Source: Amnibacterium sp.
GTDB taxonomy: Bacteria > Actinomycetota > Actinomycetes > Actinomycetales > Microbacteriaceae
Reading direction: 5' to 3'
NCBI GenBank assembly: GCA_025936735.1
Contig: JAICSU010000004.1
Span: 1 to 40,874 of the forward strand
Length of the DNA stretch: 40,874 nucleotides
The notes under the pieces were generated by a model. It had not been told where the DNA came from and ran no database searches. It saw only the letters and a program-made list of their open reading frames with translations. Of the stretch, positions 17,125 to 26,702 are shown piece by piece. Each line of letters opens with the position of its first letter. Position 1 is the stretch's first letter. The position numbers and the translations under genes were made by a program.

Positions 17125-17963
17125 GAGGCGGTGAGGGCCTGCTCGATGGTCCTGGCGGGGTGCCCGGTCAGCCGCTCGACGTGGTCGCTCACCGCGTCCA
17201 GGGTGCCCTCGGCGATCGCGGTGTAGGTCGAGACCCACGCGTCGAGCTGCCACTGCCGGTCCGTGAAGGCCCTGCGGCTCTCGTACGCCGCAGCGACCGT
17301 CTGCTCCTCGTAGCGGAAGGGGCGGCCGAGCGTCCGCGTCATCCGCTCGGCCGCCTCGGCGACCGTGATCGCCTCCGGCCCCGTCAGCGTGTACGCGGCC
17401 CCCTCGTGGGCGGCCGGGTCGGCCAGGACCACCGCCGCCACGTCCCCGACGTCCGCCCTGGCCACGGCCGCCGCCGCGCCGTCGCCCGCCGGGCCGCGGA
17501 TGACGCCCTGCTCGTCGGCGAACATCGGGAAGAAGTCGCTGTAGAGGTTGTCGCGGAGGAACGTGAACGCCATCCCCGACTCGCGGATGGCCTGCTCGGC
17601 GTCCCAGTGGTCGCGGCCGAGGGTGAAGACGGCGTCCGGGGCAGCGCCGTCGAAGCTCGTGTAGACGACGTGCCGGACCCCGGCGTCGGCCGCGGCCTGG
17701 ATGAACCGGCGGTGCTGGGCGTGGCGGTGCTCCGACTCGGCGCCCGAGACCATGAGCAGCACGTCGATGCCGGCGAGAGCGGCGAGGGCGGCGTCCCGGT
17801 CCTCGTAGTCGATGCGAGCGACCTCCGGGTCGCCGTCGATCCGCGGCGCGCGGGCGGGGTCGCGGACGAGCAGGCGGGTGACCTGCGAGCCGAGGATGCG
17901 GGCGGCGCGCCCGCCGACGTGGCCGGTGGCGCCGGTGATGGCGATCGTCGTCATGGCAGGCAC
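17121..17963 (-). CDS. NAD(P)H-binding NmrA-like oxidoreductase
   Basis: TIAITGATGHVGGRAARIL; VLLMVSGAES; long NmrA-like C-terminus. Start may be the second Met (17954). Confidence 0.9.
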   Translation of the reverse strand: MPAMTTIAITGATGHVGGRAARILGSQVTRLLVRDPARAPRIDGDPEVARIDYEDRDAALAALAGIDVLLMVSGAESEHRHAQHRRFIQAAADAGVRHVVYTSFDGAAPDAVFTLGRDHWDAEQAIRESGMAFTFLRDNLYSDFFPMFADEQGVIRGPAGDGAAAAVARADVGDVAAVVLADPAAHEGAAYTLTGPEAITVAEAAERMTRTLGRPFRYEEQTVAAAYESRRAFTDRQWQLDAWVSTYTAIAEGTLDAVSDHVERLTGHPARTIEQALTAS

Positions 17964-18007
17964 AGCAGCCCGGCGGGCCGGCGCATTCCCCCGGCTACGC
18001 TCGAACG

Positions 18008-18646
18008 ATGCCGATCGTCCGCGCCGTGCTCTTCGACCTGGACGGGACGCTCATCGACTCGACTCCCGCCGTCGCCCGCTCCTGGGCCCGATGGGGTGAG
18101 CAGTGGGGCGTCGGCGACCCCTTCGCGAGCCACGAGCACGGCCGCCCGGCACGCGAGATCGTCGCCGGGCATCTGCCGCCGGACCGGGTGGATGCGGCCT
18201 TCGCCTCGATCGAGGCCCTCGAGATCGCGGACACCGACGGCATCGTCGTGCTGCCCGGAGCCCGCGAGCTGCTCGCGGCGCTCCCCCGCGGCTCCTGGGC
18301 GATCGTCACGTCCTGCAGCCGGCCGCTCGCCGACGCCCGCCTGGCCGCGGTGGGACTCGAGCCGCCGGTGCTCGTCACGGCGAGCGACACCGCGATCGGC
18401 AAGCCCGCCCCGGACCCGTTCCTCGAGGCCGCTCGCCGCCTCGGCGTGGATCCGGCCGACTGCCTCGTCGTCGAGGACGCCCCCGCGGGTCTGACCGCGG
18501 CCCGAGCGGCGGGGGCGGCGACCCTCGCGGTGCAGGGCACCGTGGACCCCGCGCTGCTCGACGCGGACCTCGTCGCGCCGAGCCTCACGGCGGTGGCCGT
18601 CGAGGTGCTCCCGGACGGGATCCAGGTGACGCTCCTACCGTCCTGA
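18008..18646 (+). CDS. HAD-family hydrolase (sugar-phosphatase-like)
   Basis: DLDGTLIDSTPAV; VTSCSRPLADARL; GKPAPDPFLEAARRLGVDPADCLVVEDAPAGLTAARAAG. Confidence 0.95.
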   Translation: MPIVRAVLFDLDGTLIDSTPAVARSWARWGEQWGVGDPFASHEHGRPAREIVAGHLPPDRVDAAFASIEALEIADTDGIVVLPGARELLAALPRGSWAIVTSCSRPLADARLAAVGLEPPVLVTASDTAIGKPAPDPFLEAARRLGVDPADCLVVEDAPAGLTAARAAGAATLAVQGTVDPALLDADLVAPSLTAVAVEVLPDGIQVTLLPS

Positions 18647-18665
18647 CGAACGGAAGGAGCCCGCG

Positions 18666-18869
18666 ATGGCGAAGCTGAGCGCGGCGGACCGCAAGAAGCT
18701 GAAGGACTCGGACTTCGCGGAGCCGGATCGGCGCAAGTACCCGATCGAGGACGAGACGCACGCGAGGGACGCGCTCGCCCGCGTGTCGCAGAACGGCAGC
18801 GAGGCGGAGCAGAAGCAGGTGCGGAAGAAGGTCGAGGAGCGCTACCCGGAGATCGGGAAGGACGACTGA
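18666..18869 (+). CDS. Small conserved hypothetical protein (DUF6582-like)
   Basis: 67 aa highly charged: MAKLSAADRKKLKDSDFAEPDRRKYPIEDETHARDALARVSQNG...; RBS ggagg 7 nt upstream. Confidence 0.8.
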   Translation: MAKLSAADRKKLKDSDFAEPDRRKYPIEDETHARDALARVSQNGSEAEQKQVRKKVEERYPEIGKDD

Positions 18870-18873
18870 GCCC

Positions 18874-19881
18874 TCACCAGCGGCCGTGCACCGCCGCGCG
18901 GAACCACGTGTCGTAGAGGTCCTGGACGCCGGCGCGCAAGGCGTCCGACAGCGGCGGGAGCGTCGCCGCCGCGGCGTTGGACCGCGCCTGCTCCGGGTTG
19001 CGGGCACCCGGGATGACGCTCGTGACGCCGGGCAGCTGCGCGATCCAGGCGATCGCCACCTGGGCGGGCGTGGCGTCCGCCGGTCCGTGCTCCCGGACGA
19101 GGGCGGTGAAGGCGGCGGCCGCCTTCACGCCGGCCTCGTAGTCGACGCCCGAGAAGGTCTCGCCCTGGTCGAAGGCCTCGCCGTGCCGGTTGTAGTTCCG
19201 GTGGTCGGTCTCCGCGAAGGTCGTCCGCTCGTCGTACTTGCCGGACAGCAGGCCCGACGCGAGCGGCACGCGGGCGAGGATGCCGACGCCCGCGGCCTTT
19301 GCGGCGGGCAGGACCTCGTCGAGCGGCTTGAGCCGGAACGCGTTCAGGATGATCTGCACCGTCGCGACGTGCGGCCGGGCGATCGCGGTGAGGGCCTGGC
19401 CGGCCTCCTCGACGCTCACCCCGTACGCCGCGATCGCGCCGTCCGCGACGAGCGTGTCCAGGGCGTCGTACACGCGGTCGTCGGCGAAGACGGCGGTCGG
19501 CGGGCAGTGCAGCTGGACCAGGTCGAGGGTGTCCTGTCCGAGGTTCCTCCGTGAGCGGTCGGTCCACTCGCGGAAGCTCGGGAGCGTGTACGCCTCGGGG
19601 GTCTGCGGCACACGCCGGCCCATCTTCGTCGCGATCGTCAGCGGCAGGGACGGGTTCGCGGACCGGAAGGAGCCGATGATCCGCTCGCTGCGGCCGTCGC
19701 CGTAGACGTCCGCCGTGTCGAACAGCGTGACTCCCGCCTCGGCGCTCGCCTCGAGCACGGCCCGCGCGTCGGCCTCGCTGACGTCCCCCCAGTCGCCGCC
19801 GAGCTGCCAGGTGCCGAGGCCGACGGTCGAGACGGAGCGGCCGGTTCGGCCGAGGACGCGGGAGGGCAGGGGGGAGCTCAC
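18874..19881 (-). CDS. Aldo/keto reductase
   Basis: GLGTWQLGGDWG; LFDTADVYGDGRSERIIG; TIATKMGR; LDLVQLHCPP; SVIPGARNPEQ. Confidence 0.95.
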   Translation of the reverse strand: MSSPLPSRVLGRTGRSVSTVGLGTWQLGGDWGDVSEADARAVLEASAEAGVTLFDTADVYGDGRSERIIGSFRSANPSLPLTIATKMGRRVPQTPEAYTLPSFREWTDRSRRNLGQDTLDLVQLHCPPTAVFADDRVYDALDTLVADGAIAAYGVSVEEAGQALTAIARPHVATVQIILNAFRLKPLDEVLPAAKAAGVGILARVPLASGLLSGKYDERTTFAETDHRNYNRHGEAFDQGETFSGVDYEAGVKAAAAFTALVREHGPADATPAQVAIAWIAQLPGVTSVIPGARNPEQARSNAAAATLPPLSDALRAGVQDLYDTWFRAAVHGRW

Positions 19882-19928
19882 CGCTCCAATCTACGGGCGG
19901 CGGATGAGCGCAACAGTCACGAGCGGGG

Positions 19929-22277
19929 TCAGCCGGAGCTCGGGAAGATCGTCACCTCGGTGTGCTGCGGGGCCGAGGAGCCGATCGCCGGTGACGTGGA
20001 GACGATCTCGCCGGCGGGGAGGCTCGAGGAGACCGGCGCGCCGATCGCCCACGCGTAGCCGGCGGAGACGAGCGCCTGCTCCGCCGCCGACTTCGACATG
20101 CCCTGCACGTTCGGCACGGTCCCCGTGGCGGTCGCCGTGTCGGGGGCGCTGAAGCTGCTGCCGCCGTAGAGGTACTTCGACTCGGGCTGCGGCCAGGTCG
20201 TGGCGCCGCCGTAGACCTTGTTCACGGCCGTCTGGATGCCCTTCCAGAGGCAGTGCCGCTGAACGGCCGCCCGCGAGCCGTAGCCGGCCGGGCAGTAGCC
20301 GAGGTCCGTCTGACGCAGGTCCTGGTAGCCGGTGATGTTGCCGACCCACACCGCGGTCGTCACCTTCGAGGTCGTGCCGATCATCCAGGTGTTCGCGTTG
20401 CCGTCGGTGGTCCCGGTCTTGCCGAACTCGTAGAGGCCGTCCGAGGTGTTGTCGCCGGATGCCGTTCCGCTCTGCATGACGGCGCGGAGGGCGTACGCCG
20501 CGGCGATCGCCACCTGCGGGTCGACCGACTGCCTGCACGTGCTCTTCGGGACCGGCAGCGTGGATCCGTCCGCCTTGACGACCTTGTCGATCGCCACCGG
20601 GGTGCAGGTCCTCCCGTTGTTCGCGATGCCGGCGTACGCGGTCGCCATGGAGAGCGGTGAGACGTAGTTCGTGCCGATGATCGACGACGGGTTGTCCTCG
20701 AGCCGCCCGCCCTTGGCCGGGTGCACGTCGAAGCTCTCGGCGGTCTTGCGGATGTCGCAGAGGTCGAGCTGCTCGCCCATCGTGGCGAAGGCGCCGTTGA
20801 TCGACATCGCGGTCGCCTGCGTGACCGAGTGGAGACCGTTCTCGCTCGTGCCCTCGTCGTTGCCGACCGACCACGGCTTGTCGACGGTGTCGGGCCGGCC
20901 GCACTGGGTGAAGTCGGTCGCGGGGATGGTGCGCTGGTCCGAGTTCACCTCGGCGTTCAGGGTGTGGCCGGTCTTCAGCCAGTCGACCAGGGTGAACAGC
21001 TTGTAGGTCGACCCCGGCTGGAGGCCGCTCGAGCCGCCGTAGGCGAAGTCGGTGTTGAGGTTCACCGTCAGGTTGTCGCGGCCGGCATTGCTGTCGTAGT
21101 TCTTGTTCTGCACCATCGTGACGATGCGCCCCGTGCCCACCTCGACCGAGATCGCGGCGGAGCCGACGTCGAACACGTTCGAGTGCTTCGGGATGTAGGT
21201 GTTCATCACCGTCTGGGCCTTCTTCTCGAGGTCCAGGTCCAGCGTGGTGTAGATCTTCCAGCCGGCGCTCTGCAGGTTCGCGTACCGCGTGTCCTGGTCC
21301 TTGCCGAACGCCTTGCTGTTCAGGACCGTGTTGACGACGTAGTCGCAGAAGTAGCCGGCGACGCCCGCCGCCTGGCAGCCCGTCTTCGGCTCGGTGATGT
21401 TCGGCTTCACCGGCGTGTTCACCGCCGCGTAGTACTGCGTCTGGGTGATGAGCCTGTGGTTCAGCTCGTTGCCCAGGATGTAGTTGCGGCGGATCGTGTT
21501 CGGGCCGATGTTGGCCTTGTCGTCGATCCGCAGCACGTTCGGGTTGTTCACCATCGCGAGCAGGCTCGCGGCCTGCGCGACGCTGAGCTTCTTCGCGTCG
21601 ACGCCGTAGTAGTACTGCGCGGCCGACTGGATCCCGTACACCCGCCCGCCGAACGGCGCGATGTTCAGGTACCCGAGCAGGATCTGGTCCTTCGTGTACT
21701 TCTTCTCGAGCGCGATCGCGAGGCGCGCCTCCCGCAGCTTACGGCCGACCGACGGGTCGACGCAGACGTTGTAGGCCTTCTGCACCTCCGCCGTCGTGTG
21801 CAGCTGCTCGGCCTCCTGCACGCACACGTTCTTCACGTACTGCTGCGTGATCGTCGAGGCGCCCTGCACGTTCCTGCCGAGCAGGTCGGCGACGGTCGCG
21901 CGGAGGATGCCGGTCGGGTCGACGCCGCCGTGGGAGTAGAACCGGACGTCCTCGGCCGCCAGCGTCGCGTTCTTCACCGTGGGCGTGATGTCGCTCCACG
22001 GGATGACCTCGCGGTCCTGCGTGTAGAAGGACGCGAGGAGCACGTCCTTGCCACCGGACTTCGCGTAGATCTTCGTCTTCTGGTCGAGGGGCGCGATCTT
22101 CAGGTCGGTGGGCAGGTCCTCGAACAGGCCGATGCCGTTCTTGGCCGTCGTGCCGGTGAGCGCGATGGCGGGCGTGACCGCCACTGCGACCATCACGCCG
22201 GCGATCACGGCGACGGCGATCATGCCGAGGAATGCGGAGAAGGCGGTTCCGATACGACGAGGAGCGGAGCCGGGCAT
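19929..22277 (-). CDS. Class A penicillin-binding protein (transglycosylase/transpeptidase) with one PASTA domain
   Basis: GT51 motifs ATLAAEDVRFYSHGGVDPTGI and QGASTITQQYVKN; transpeptidase STYK, SIN and KTGTTD; C-terminal PASTA VPNVQGMSKSAAEQALVSAGY. Confidence 0.96.
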   Translation of the reverse strand: MPGSAPRRIGTAFSAFLGMIAVAVIAGVMVAVAVTPAIALTGTTAKNGIGLFEDLPTDLKIAPLDQKTKIYAKSGGKDVLLASFYTQDREVIPWSDITPTVKNATLAAEDVRFYSHGGVDPTGILRATVADLLGRNVQGASTITQQYVKNVCVQEAEQLHTTAEVQKAYNVCVDPSVGRKLREARLAIALEKKYTKDQILLGYLNIAPFGGRVYGIQSAAQYYYGVDAKKLSVAQAASLLAMVNNPNVLRIDDKANIGPNTIRRNYILGNELNHRLITQTQYYAAVNTPVKPNITEPKTGCQAAGVAGYFCDYVVNTVLNSKAFGKDQDTRYANLQSAGWKIYTTLDLDLEKKAQTVMNTYIPKHSNVFDVGSAAISVEVGTGRIVTMVQNKNYDSNAGRDNLTVNLNTDFAYGGSSGLQPGSTYKLFTLVDWLKTGHTLNAEVNSDQRTIPATDFTQCGRPDTVDKPWSVGNDEGTSENGLHSVTQATAMSINGAFATMGEQLDLCDIRKTAESFDVHPAKGGRLEDNPSSIIGTNYVSPLSMATAYAGIANNGRTCTPVAIDKVVKADGSTLPVPKSTCRQSVDPQVAIAAAYALRAVMQSGTASGDNTSDGLYEFGKTGTTDGNANTWMIGTTSKVTTAVWVGNITGYQDLRQTDLGYCPAGYGSRAAVQRHCLWKGIQTAVNKVYGGATTWPQPESKYLYGGSSFSAPDTATATGTVPNVQGMSKSAAEQALVSAGYAWAIGAPVSSSLPAGEIVSTSPAIGSSAPQHTEVTIFPSSG

Positions 22278-22399
22278 TCAGGCATGCTACGAAGTGGGTC
22301 TGACCGTCCCGTGTCCGACGGGCGCGCCGAACCCGATCTGTTACCGAATGCCAAGGATCCCGAGGCGGATACCCAGGAGAGCCTGGGCAGGAGGAGACC

Positions 22400-23341
22400 A
22401 TGGCGGACCAGCCGGACCCGGACGTCGTCGCCGCGGCGGCCGCGGACCTCTACGCCCTGCCTCCCGAGGCGTTCCTGTCCGCCCGCACGGCCCGCGTCGG
22501 TGCGCTGAGGAAGGCGGGCGACCGCGGGTCGGCGGCCGCCGTGGGACGGCTGCCGAAGCCGACGCTCGCCGCCTCCCTCGTGGACAGGCTGGTGCGGGAG
22601 CGCCCCGACCTCGTGCACGCGCTGCTCGCCACGGCGGCGGACCTGCGGCGGGCGCAGGAGGAGCTCGACGCGGGCCGCCTCAAGGAGCTCGGGGCGGAGC
22701 GGCGGCAGCGGGTGACGGACGCGGTCGAGGCGGCCGCCGCGATCGGGGAGGCGGCGGGACATGCCCCCGGCGCGGCGGCGACCGAGGAGATCGGCGCCAC
22801 CCTCACGGCGGCGATCCTCGACCCGGCCGCGGCGGGCGCGGTCGCGTCCGGTCGTCTCGTCCGCTCGCTACCGGCCGACGGGCTCGAGGGCGCCCACGTC
22901 GAGGAGCTCGTCGCGCTCCCCGACGCGCCGCCGGTGCTGGGTGCCGCCCGCGGGACGACGGGACGCACGCGGGCGCAGCCGCCCCCACCGGCGCCGGACG
23001 AGCACGGGGACCGCGTGGCGGCGGCGGCCCGCCGGGACGCGGTGCGCGCGGTCGCCGACGCCGAGCGGATCCGGGACCGTGCCCGGCGAGCCGAGCGCGA
23101 CGCCGAGGACGACGTGGCGGACGCGGAGCGCCGGCGCGAGGAGGCGGATGCCCGCGCCACGGATCTCCGTACTCGGATCGCGGAGCTGCGGCGCCGGCTC
23201 GACGCCGCCGAGGACGACCTGACCGCGGCGGAGCGCGAGGTCCGGGACCGGCGGAGCGACGAGCGGTCCGCGCGGCAGGCGGCCGAGGACGCCGACGACG
23301 CGCTCGGCCGCGCCAGGGCGCACCTCGAGTCGCTCGGCTGA
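22400..23341 (+). CDS. Hypothetical coiled-coil protein
   Basis: 313 aa; ATG with upstream gaggaga RBS; globular N-terminal half, then a long Arg/Glu/Ala heptad-rich C-terminus (ERIRDRARRAERDAEDDVADAERRREEADARATDLRTRIAELRRRLDAAEDDLTAAEREV). Confidence 0.85.
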   Translation: MADQPDPDVVAAAAADLYALPPEAFLSARTARVGALRKAGDRGSAAAVGRLPKPTLAASLVDRLVRERPDLVHALLATAADLRRAQEELDAGRLKELGAERRQRVTDAVEAAAAIGEAAGHAPGAAATEEIGATLTAAILDPAAAGAVASGRLVRSLPADGLEGAHVEELVALPDAPPVLGAARGTTGRTRAQPPPPAPDEHGDRVAAAARRDAVRAVADAERIRDRARRAERDAEDDVADAERRREEADARATDLRTRIAELRRRLDAAEDDLTAAEREVRDRRSDERSARQAAEDADDALGRARAHLESLG

Positions 23342-23344
23342 GGG

Positions 23345-23923
23345 TCAGGAGGCGAGGACGGCCTCGAGCTCGGGGAGGCGGTCCTTCGGCATCAGCACCT
23401 GGCGGGGCAGCGAGCCCGTCGCCGGGCCGACGACGTGCCGCTGCTCCAGGTCCGTGAGCAGCCGCCGGGCGCGGGAGTACGGCACCTGCAGCTCGCGCTG
23501 CAGGCGGGCGGCCGACGCGTACTGGGTCTCCACGACGAGGCGCGCTGCGCGGGCGAAGTCGGGGTAGTCGTCGCCGAGCTGCGCCTTCAGGCCGGAGAGC
23601 TCGGAGCGGATCTCGTCACGCAGCGCGGGAACGGCTGCAGGCCTCTGGGCCTCCTGGTCGGTGGTCGTCGGCGCGGCCAGCGCGCTGTCGTGCGCGGGCT
23701 CGCGGTCCTCCAGCCAGGCCGTCACCTGGTGGAGGTCCGCCCAGTGCTGGTCGTCGGCCGAGCGCTGCATGGCCGTGCCGATGCGGACGACGGCGAGGCC
23801 GCCCGCCGCGAGGCCGAGCAGGGTGCCGGCGGGCCACCAGAGGAAGAGGAGCGCGGCGACGGCGAGGAAGCCGGCGAGCAGGAGCAGGGCGGTGCGCTTC
23901 GGGTCGGACGTGAGCGGGAGCAT
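23345..23923 (-). CDS. Membrane protein with C-terminal FtsK-gamma-like winged-helix domain (paralog A)
   Basis: Two N-terminal TM helices; ASAARLQRELQVPYSRARRLLTDLEQRHVVGPATGSLPRQVL resembles the FtsK/SpoIIIE gamma domain (LQRxxxIGYxRAARLxDxLExxGIVGPxxGSKPREVL). Confidence 0.85.
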   Translation of the reverse strand: MLPLTSDPKRTALLLLAGFLAVAALLFLWWPAGTLLGLAAGGLAVVRIGTAMQRSADDQHWADLHQVTAWLEDREPAHDSALAAPTTTDQEAQRPAAVPALRDEIRSELSGLKAQLGDDYPDFARAARLVVETQYASAARLQRELQVPYSRARRLLTDLEQRHVVGPATGSLPRQVLMPKDRLPELEAVLAS

Positions 23924-24136
23924 GGGCGGGCCTTCGCGGGTCGGAGCGGGCCGCCGGGCGCGCGCACACGACTCCCATCGCTGCCCGTGACGGCGCGACG
24001 GAGGAGACAGCCGGCGACGACACGGCGACGCTGGCGAGACGGTGCGGTGGGTACCGCGGCGGTGGCACCATTCTTCCCGGCCGAACCTGATCCCGCACCC
24101 GGAAGGGGCAGGACTGGGCGTCTTCTCGGCGCGTCG

Positions 24137-24655
24137 TTATCGAGTCGAGAGGAACCGCGGCGTGTCGACCTGGACGTGGAGCAGGCGACGGACCTCATCC
24201 GCGGACTCGGCCGGCACGAGCACCGCGCGCGGCGCCGTCCCCCGCGCCGGTCCGACGAACCCCTCGGCCTCCAGCAGGTCGAGGAGGTGCCGCGCCCGCG
24301 AGGCGGGCACGCCGAGGTCCCGCTGCAGGCCGGCGGTGGACGCCCACTGCGACGCGGTCACCACGGCCGCGGCGCGGGCGAAGTCCCGCCAGTCGTCGCC
24401 GAGGCGCACCCGCATCCGGCGCACCTCGCGGCCGAGGTCGCTCGGCCCGGGCGCGTCGAAGTCGATCTCGCCGTCGTGCGGCACCCGGGCCGCCTGACGC
24501 TGCATGCCGACGCCGATCAGGACGGTCCCGGCGACGCCGACCGCGAGCGCGACGACGACCCCGACCTGCCAGCTCTGCCAGAGCGCGACGACCGCCACGG
24601 CGAACACCGCGAGCGCGACCGCCCCGATCCGTTCCGAATGCGCCTGGTCCCGCAC
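24137..24655 (-). CDS. Membrane protein with C-terminal FtsK-gamma-like winged-helix domain (paralog B)
   Basis: Two N-terminal TM helices; ASTAGLQRDLGVPASRARHLLDLLEAEGFVGPARGTAPRAVLVP; aligns over about 70 residues to paralog A with about half the positions identical. Confidence 0.85.
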   Translation of the reverse strand: MRDQAHSERIGAVALAVFAVAVVALWQSWQVGVVVALAVGVAGTVLIGVGMQRQAARVPHDGEIDFDAPGPSDLGREVRRMRVRLGDDWRDFARAAAVVTASQWASTAGLQRDLGVPASRARHLLDLLEAEGFVGPARGTAPRAVLVPAESADEVRRLLHVQVDTPRFLSTR

Positions 24656-24782
24656 GGTTCCCCCCGTTCGAGCCGTGGACGGATCGCTCCCCCGAGCGCG
24701 TCCGCGGCTGCGCCATCAGGATCGCCGATCGGGGCGCCGAGGGCACGCGGAGCCGCACCCCCAGAGTGCGGGCCCGGGACGA

Positions 24783-25769
24783 TCAGGGCACCGCGGGCGC
24801 GTCCCCGGGCACGGACAGGGTGAGGATCGCCCTGCGCACGTGCGGCCGCTGCTCGAGCGACTCGGCGAGGCGGCGGAGGCGCTCCGCGACCTCGTGCTCG
24901 GGGGCGTCCTCGATGAGGTCGACGGCCGCGACGAGGAACACGAGGCCGGGCCCGACGTACTCGAGGTGCAGGTAGGTGACCCCGAGCACGTCGTCGTTCT
25001 CGAGGAGGAGGTCGAGCACCGACGCGCGCACGCGGGGGTCGACGGCCTCCCCGATGAGGAAGCGGCGGTTCTGCTGGATGAGCAGGATCGCGGTGAGCCC
25101 CAGCACGACGCCGACGGCGATGGAGCCCGCCGCATCCCAGATCGCGTTCCTGGTGATCTCGTGCAGCGTGATGCCCGCCGCGGCGATCACGATGCCGACG
25201 AGGGCGGCCGCATCCTCGAAGACGACGGCCCGGACCGTCGGGTCGCTCGTCGTGAGCGCGTAGTCGAGCAGGTCCTGCTCCGCCGCGCCCGCGCTCCGCC
25301 GGACCTGCTGGAACGCCCGCGCGAACGACACGGCCTCGAGCACGAAGGAGACCGCGAGGACGAGGTAGTTGAGCAGCAGGTCCTCCGCCGGCCCCTTCGC
25401 TCCGAGCTCCTGGATCCCGTGCAGCACGGAGACGGCGGCGCCGACGGTGAACAGGCCGACCGCCGCGAACATCGACCAGACGTAGGTGTCGCGCCCGAAG
25501 CCGAGAGGATGCCGCGGGGTCGGCGGCTTCTCGGCGCGGCGCCCGGCGATGAAGAGGAAGACCTCGTTGCCGGTGTCCGCCCACGAGTGGGCGGCCTCCG
25601 CCAGCATGGACGCGGATCCGCTGATCAGCGAGGCGACCGACTTCGCGATGGCGATGAGCAGGTTCGCGCCCAGCGCCACGAGGACGGTGACGGTCGACTC
25701 CCCGCCGGACTTCTTCTCCTGCTTCCCCACCCGCCCAGCCTGCCGGACGGGGACCTCGCGCGCAGCCAC
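24783..25769 (-). CDS. Cation diffusion facilitator (CDF) family transporter
   Basis: ANLLIAIAKSVASLISGSASMLAEAAHSWADTGNEVFL (HxxxD), GFGRDTYVWSMFAAVGLF, and a soluble C-terminal domain. Confidence 0.93.
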   Translation of the reverse strand: MAAREVPVRQAGRVGKQEKKSGGESTVTVLVALGANLLIAIAKSVASLISGSASMLAEAAHSWADTGNEVFLFIAGRRAEKPPTPRHPLGFGRDTYVWSMFAAVGLFTVGAAVSVLHGIQELGAKGPAEDLLLNYLVLAVSFVLEAVSFARAFQQVRRSAGAAEQDLLDYALTTSDPTVRAVVFEDAAALVGIVIAAAGITLHEITRNAIWDAAGSIAVGVVLGLTAILLIQQNRRFLIGEAVDPRVRASVLDLLLENDDVLGVTYLHLEYVGPGLVFLVAAVDLIEDAPEHEVAERLRRLAESLEQRPHVRRAILTLSVPGDAPAVP

Positions 25770-25772
25770 GGA

Positions 25773-26702
25773 TCAGGCGGAGACGGGCTCGGTGGCCGCC
25801 GACAGCAGCTGGAGCTCGTGCCGGGTCAGCACCACCGACACCGACTGCATCAGGTCCGCGACCTGCTCCGGCGTGCGGGCGCTGGCGATCGGGGCGGCGA
25901 CGTGCGGCTGCTCCCTGAGCCAGGCGAGGGCGACGGCGCCGACCCCGACGCCGTGCTCGGCCGCCACGTCGTCGAGCGCGTCGAGGAGGTCGACGTTGCG
26001 GGGATCACGCAGGTAGGCCGAGGCGCCCTTCGCGCGCTCCGACGCCACCTCGACACCGGGCCGGTACTTGCCGGTGAGAAAACCGCCGGCGAGCGACGAG
26101 TAGGGCACCTCGACCATGCCGAGCTCGCTGACGGTCGGCACGAGGTCGATCTCGGCGTCGCGCTCGACGAGGCTCCACCGGTCCTGCGCCACGGTGTACG
26201 GCGTGAGCCCCGCCGCGGCCGCGATCCGCGCGGCGCTGCGGAGCCGCGCGGGCGAGAAGTTCGACGCCCCGATCTCGCGCACCTTGCCCGCGGTGACGAG
26301 GGCGGAGAAGGCGGACATCGTCTCCTCCTGCGGCACGGTCTCGTCGTCCCGGTGGGCGAAGTAGATGTCGATCCGGTCCGTCCGGAGGCGGCGCAGGGAG
26401 TCGTCGGCGGCGGCGGCGATGTTCGCAGCGGACAGGCCGCGGCGACGGTCGAGGCTCGACACCTTCGTGGCGACGACGACGCGGTCGCGCACGCCGCGGG
26501 AGGCGAGCCACTCGCCGAGGATCGCCTCGGACTCGCCGCCCGAGCAGCCGGGGGCCCATGCCGGGTAGACGTCGGCGGTGTCGATCGAGCGGCCCCCGGC
26601 GTCGAGGAACGCGTCGAGCACCCGGAAGCTCTCCTCCCGGTCCGCCGTCCAGCCGAAGACGTTGCCGCCCAGCATCACCGGGCCGAAGTCGAGTGAAGTC
26701 AT
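25773..26702 (-). CDS. Aldo/keto reductase
   Basis: GGNVFGWTADREESFRVLDAF; SIDTADVYPAWAPG; VVVATKV; IDIYFAHRDDETVPQEETM; AAPIASARTPEQV. Confidence 0.95.
   Translation of the reverse strand: MTSLDFGPVMLGGNVFGWTADREESFRVLDAFLDAGGRSIDTADVYPAWAPGCSGGESEAILGEWLASRGVRDRVVVATKVSSLDRRRGLSAANIAAAADDSLRRLRTDRIDIYFAHRDDETVPQEETMSAFSALVTAGKVREIGASNFSPARLRSAARIAAAAGLTPYTVAQDRWSLVERDAEIDLVPTVSELGMVEVPYSSLAGGFLTGKYRPGVEVASERAKGASAYLRDPRNVDLLDALDDVAAEHGVGVGAVALAWLREQPHVAAPIASARTPEQVADLMQSVSVVLTRHELQLLSAATEPVSA

Noticed and set aside
22278-22399. Possible regulatory element between PBP and coiled-coil genes
   Set aside because: Divergent promoter region with no convincing palindrome or -35/-10 pair that I could defend by eye.
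23345-24655. FtsK-gamma-like pair as remnants of a split or decayed ftsK gene
   Set aside because: Both have their own TM helices, starts and intact frames, with no motor-domain debris between them; independent small genes fit better.
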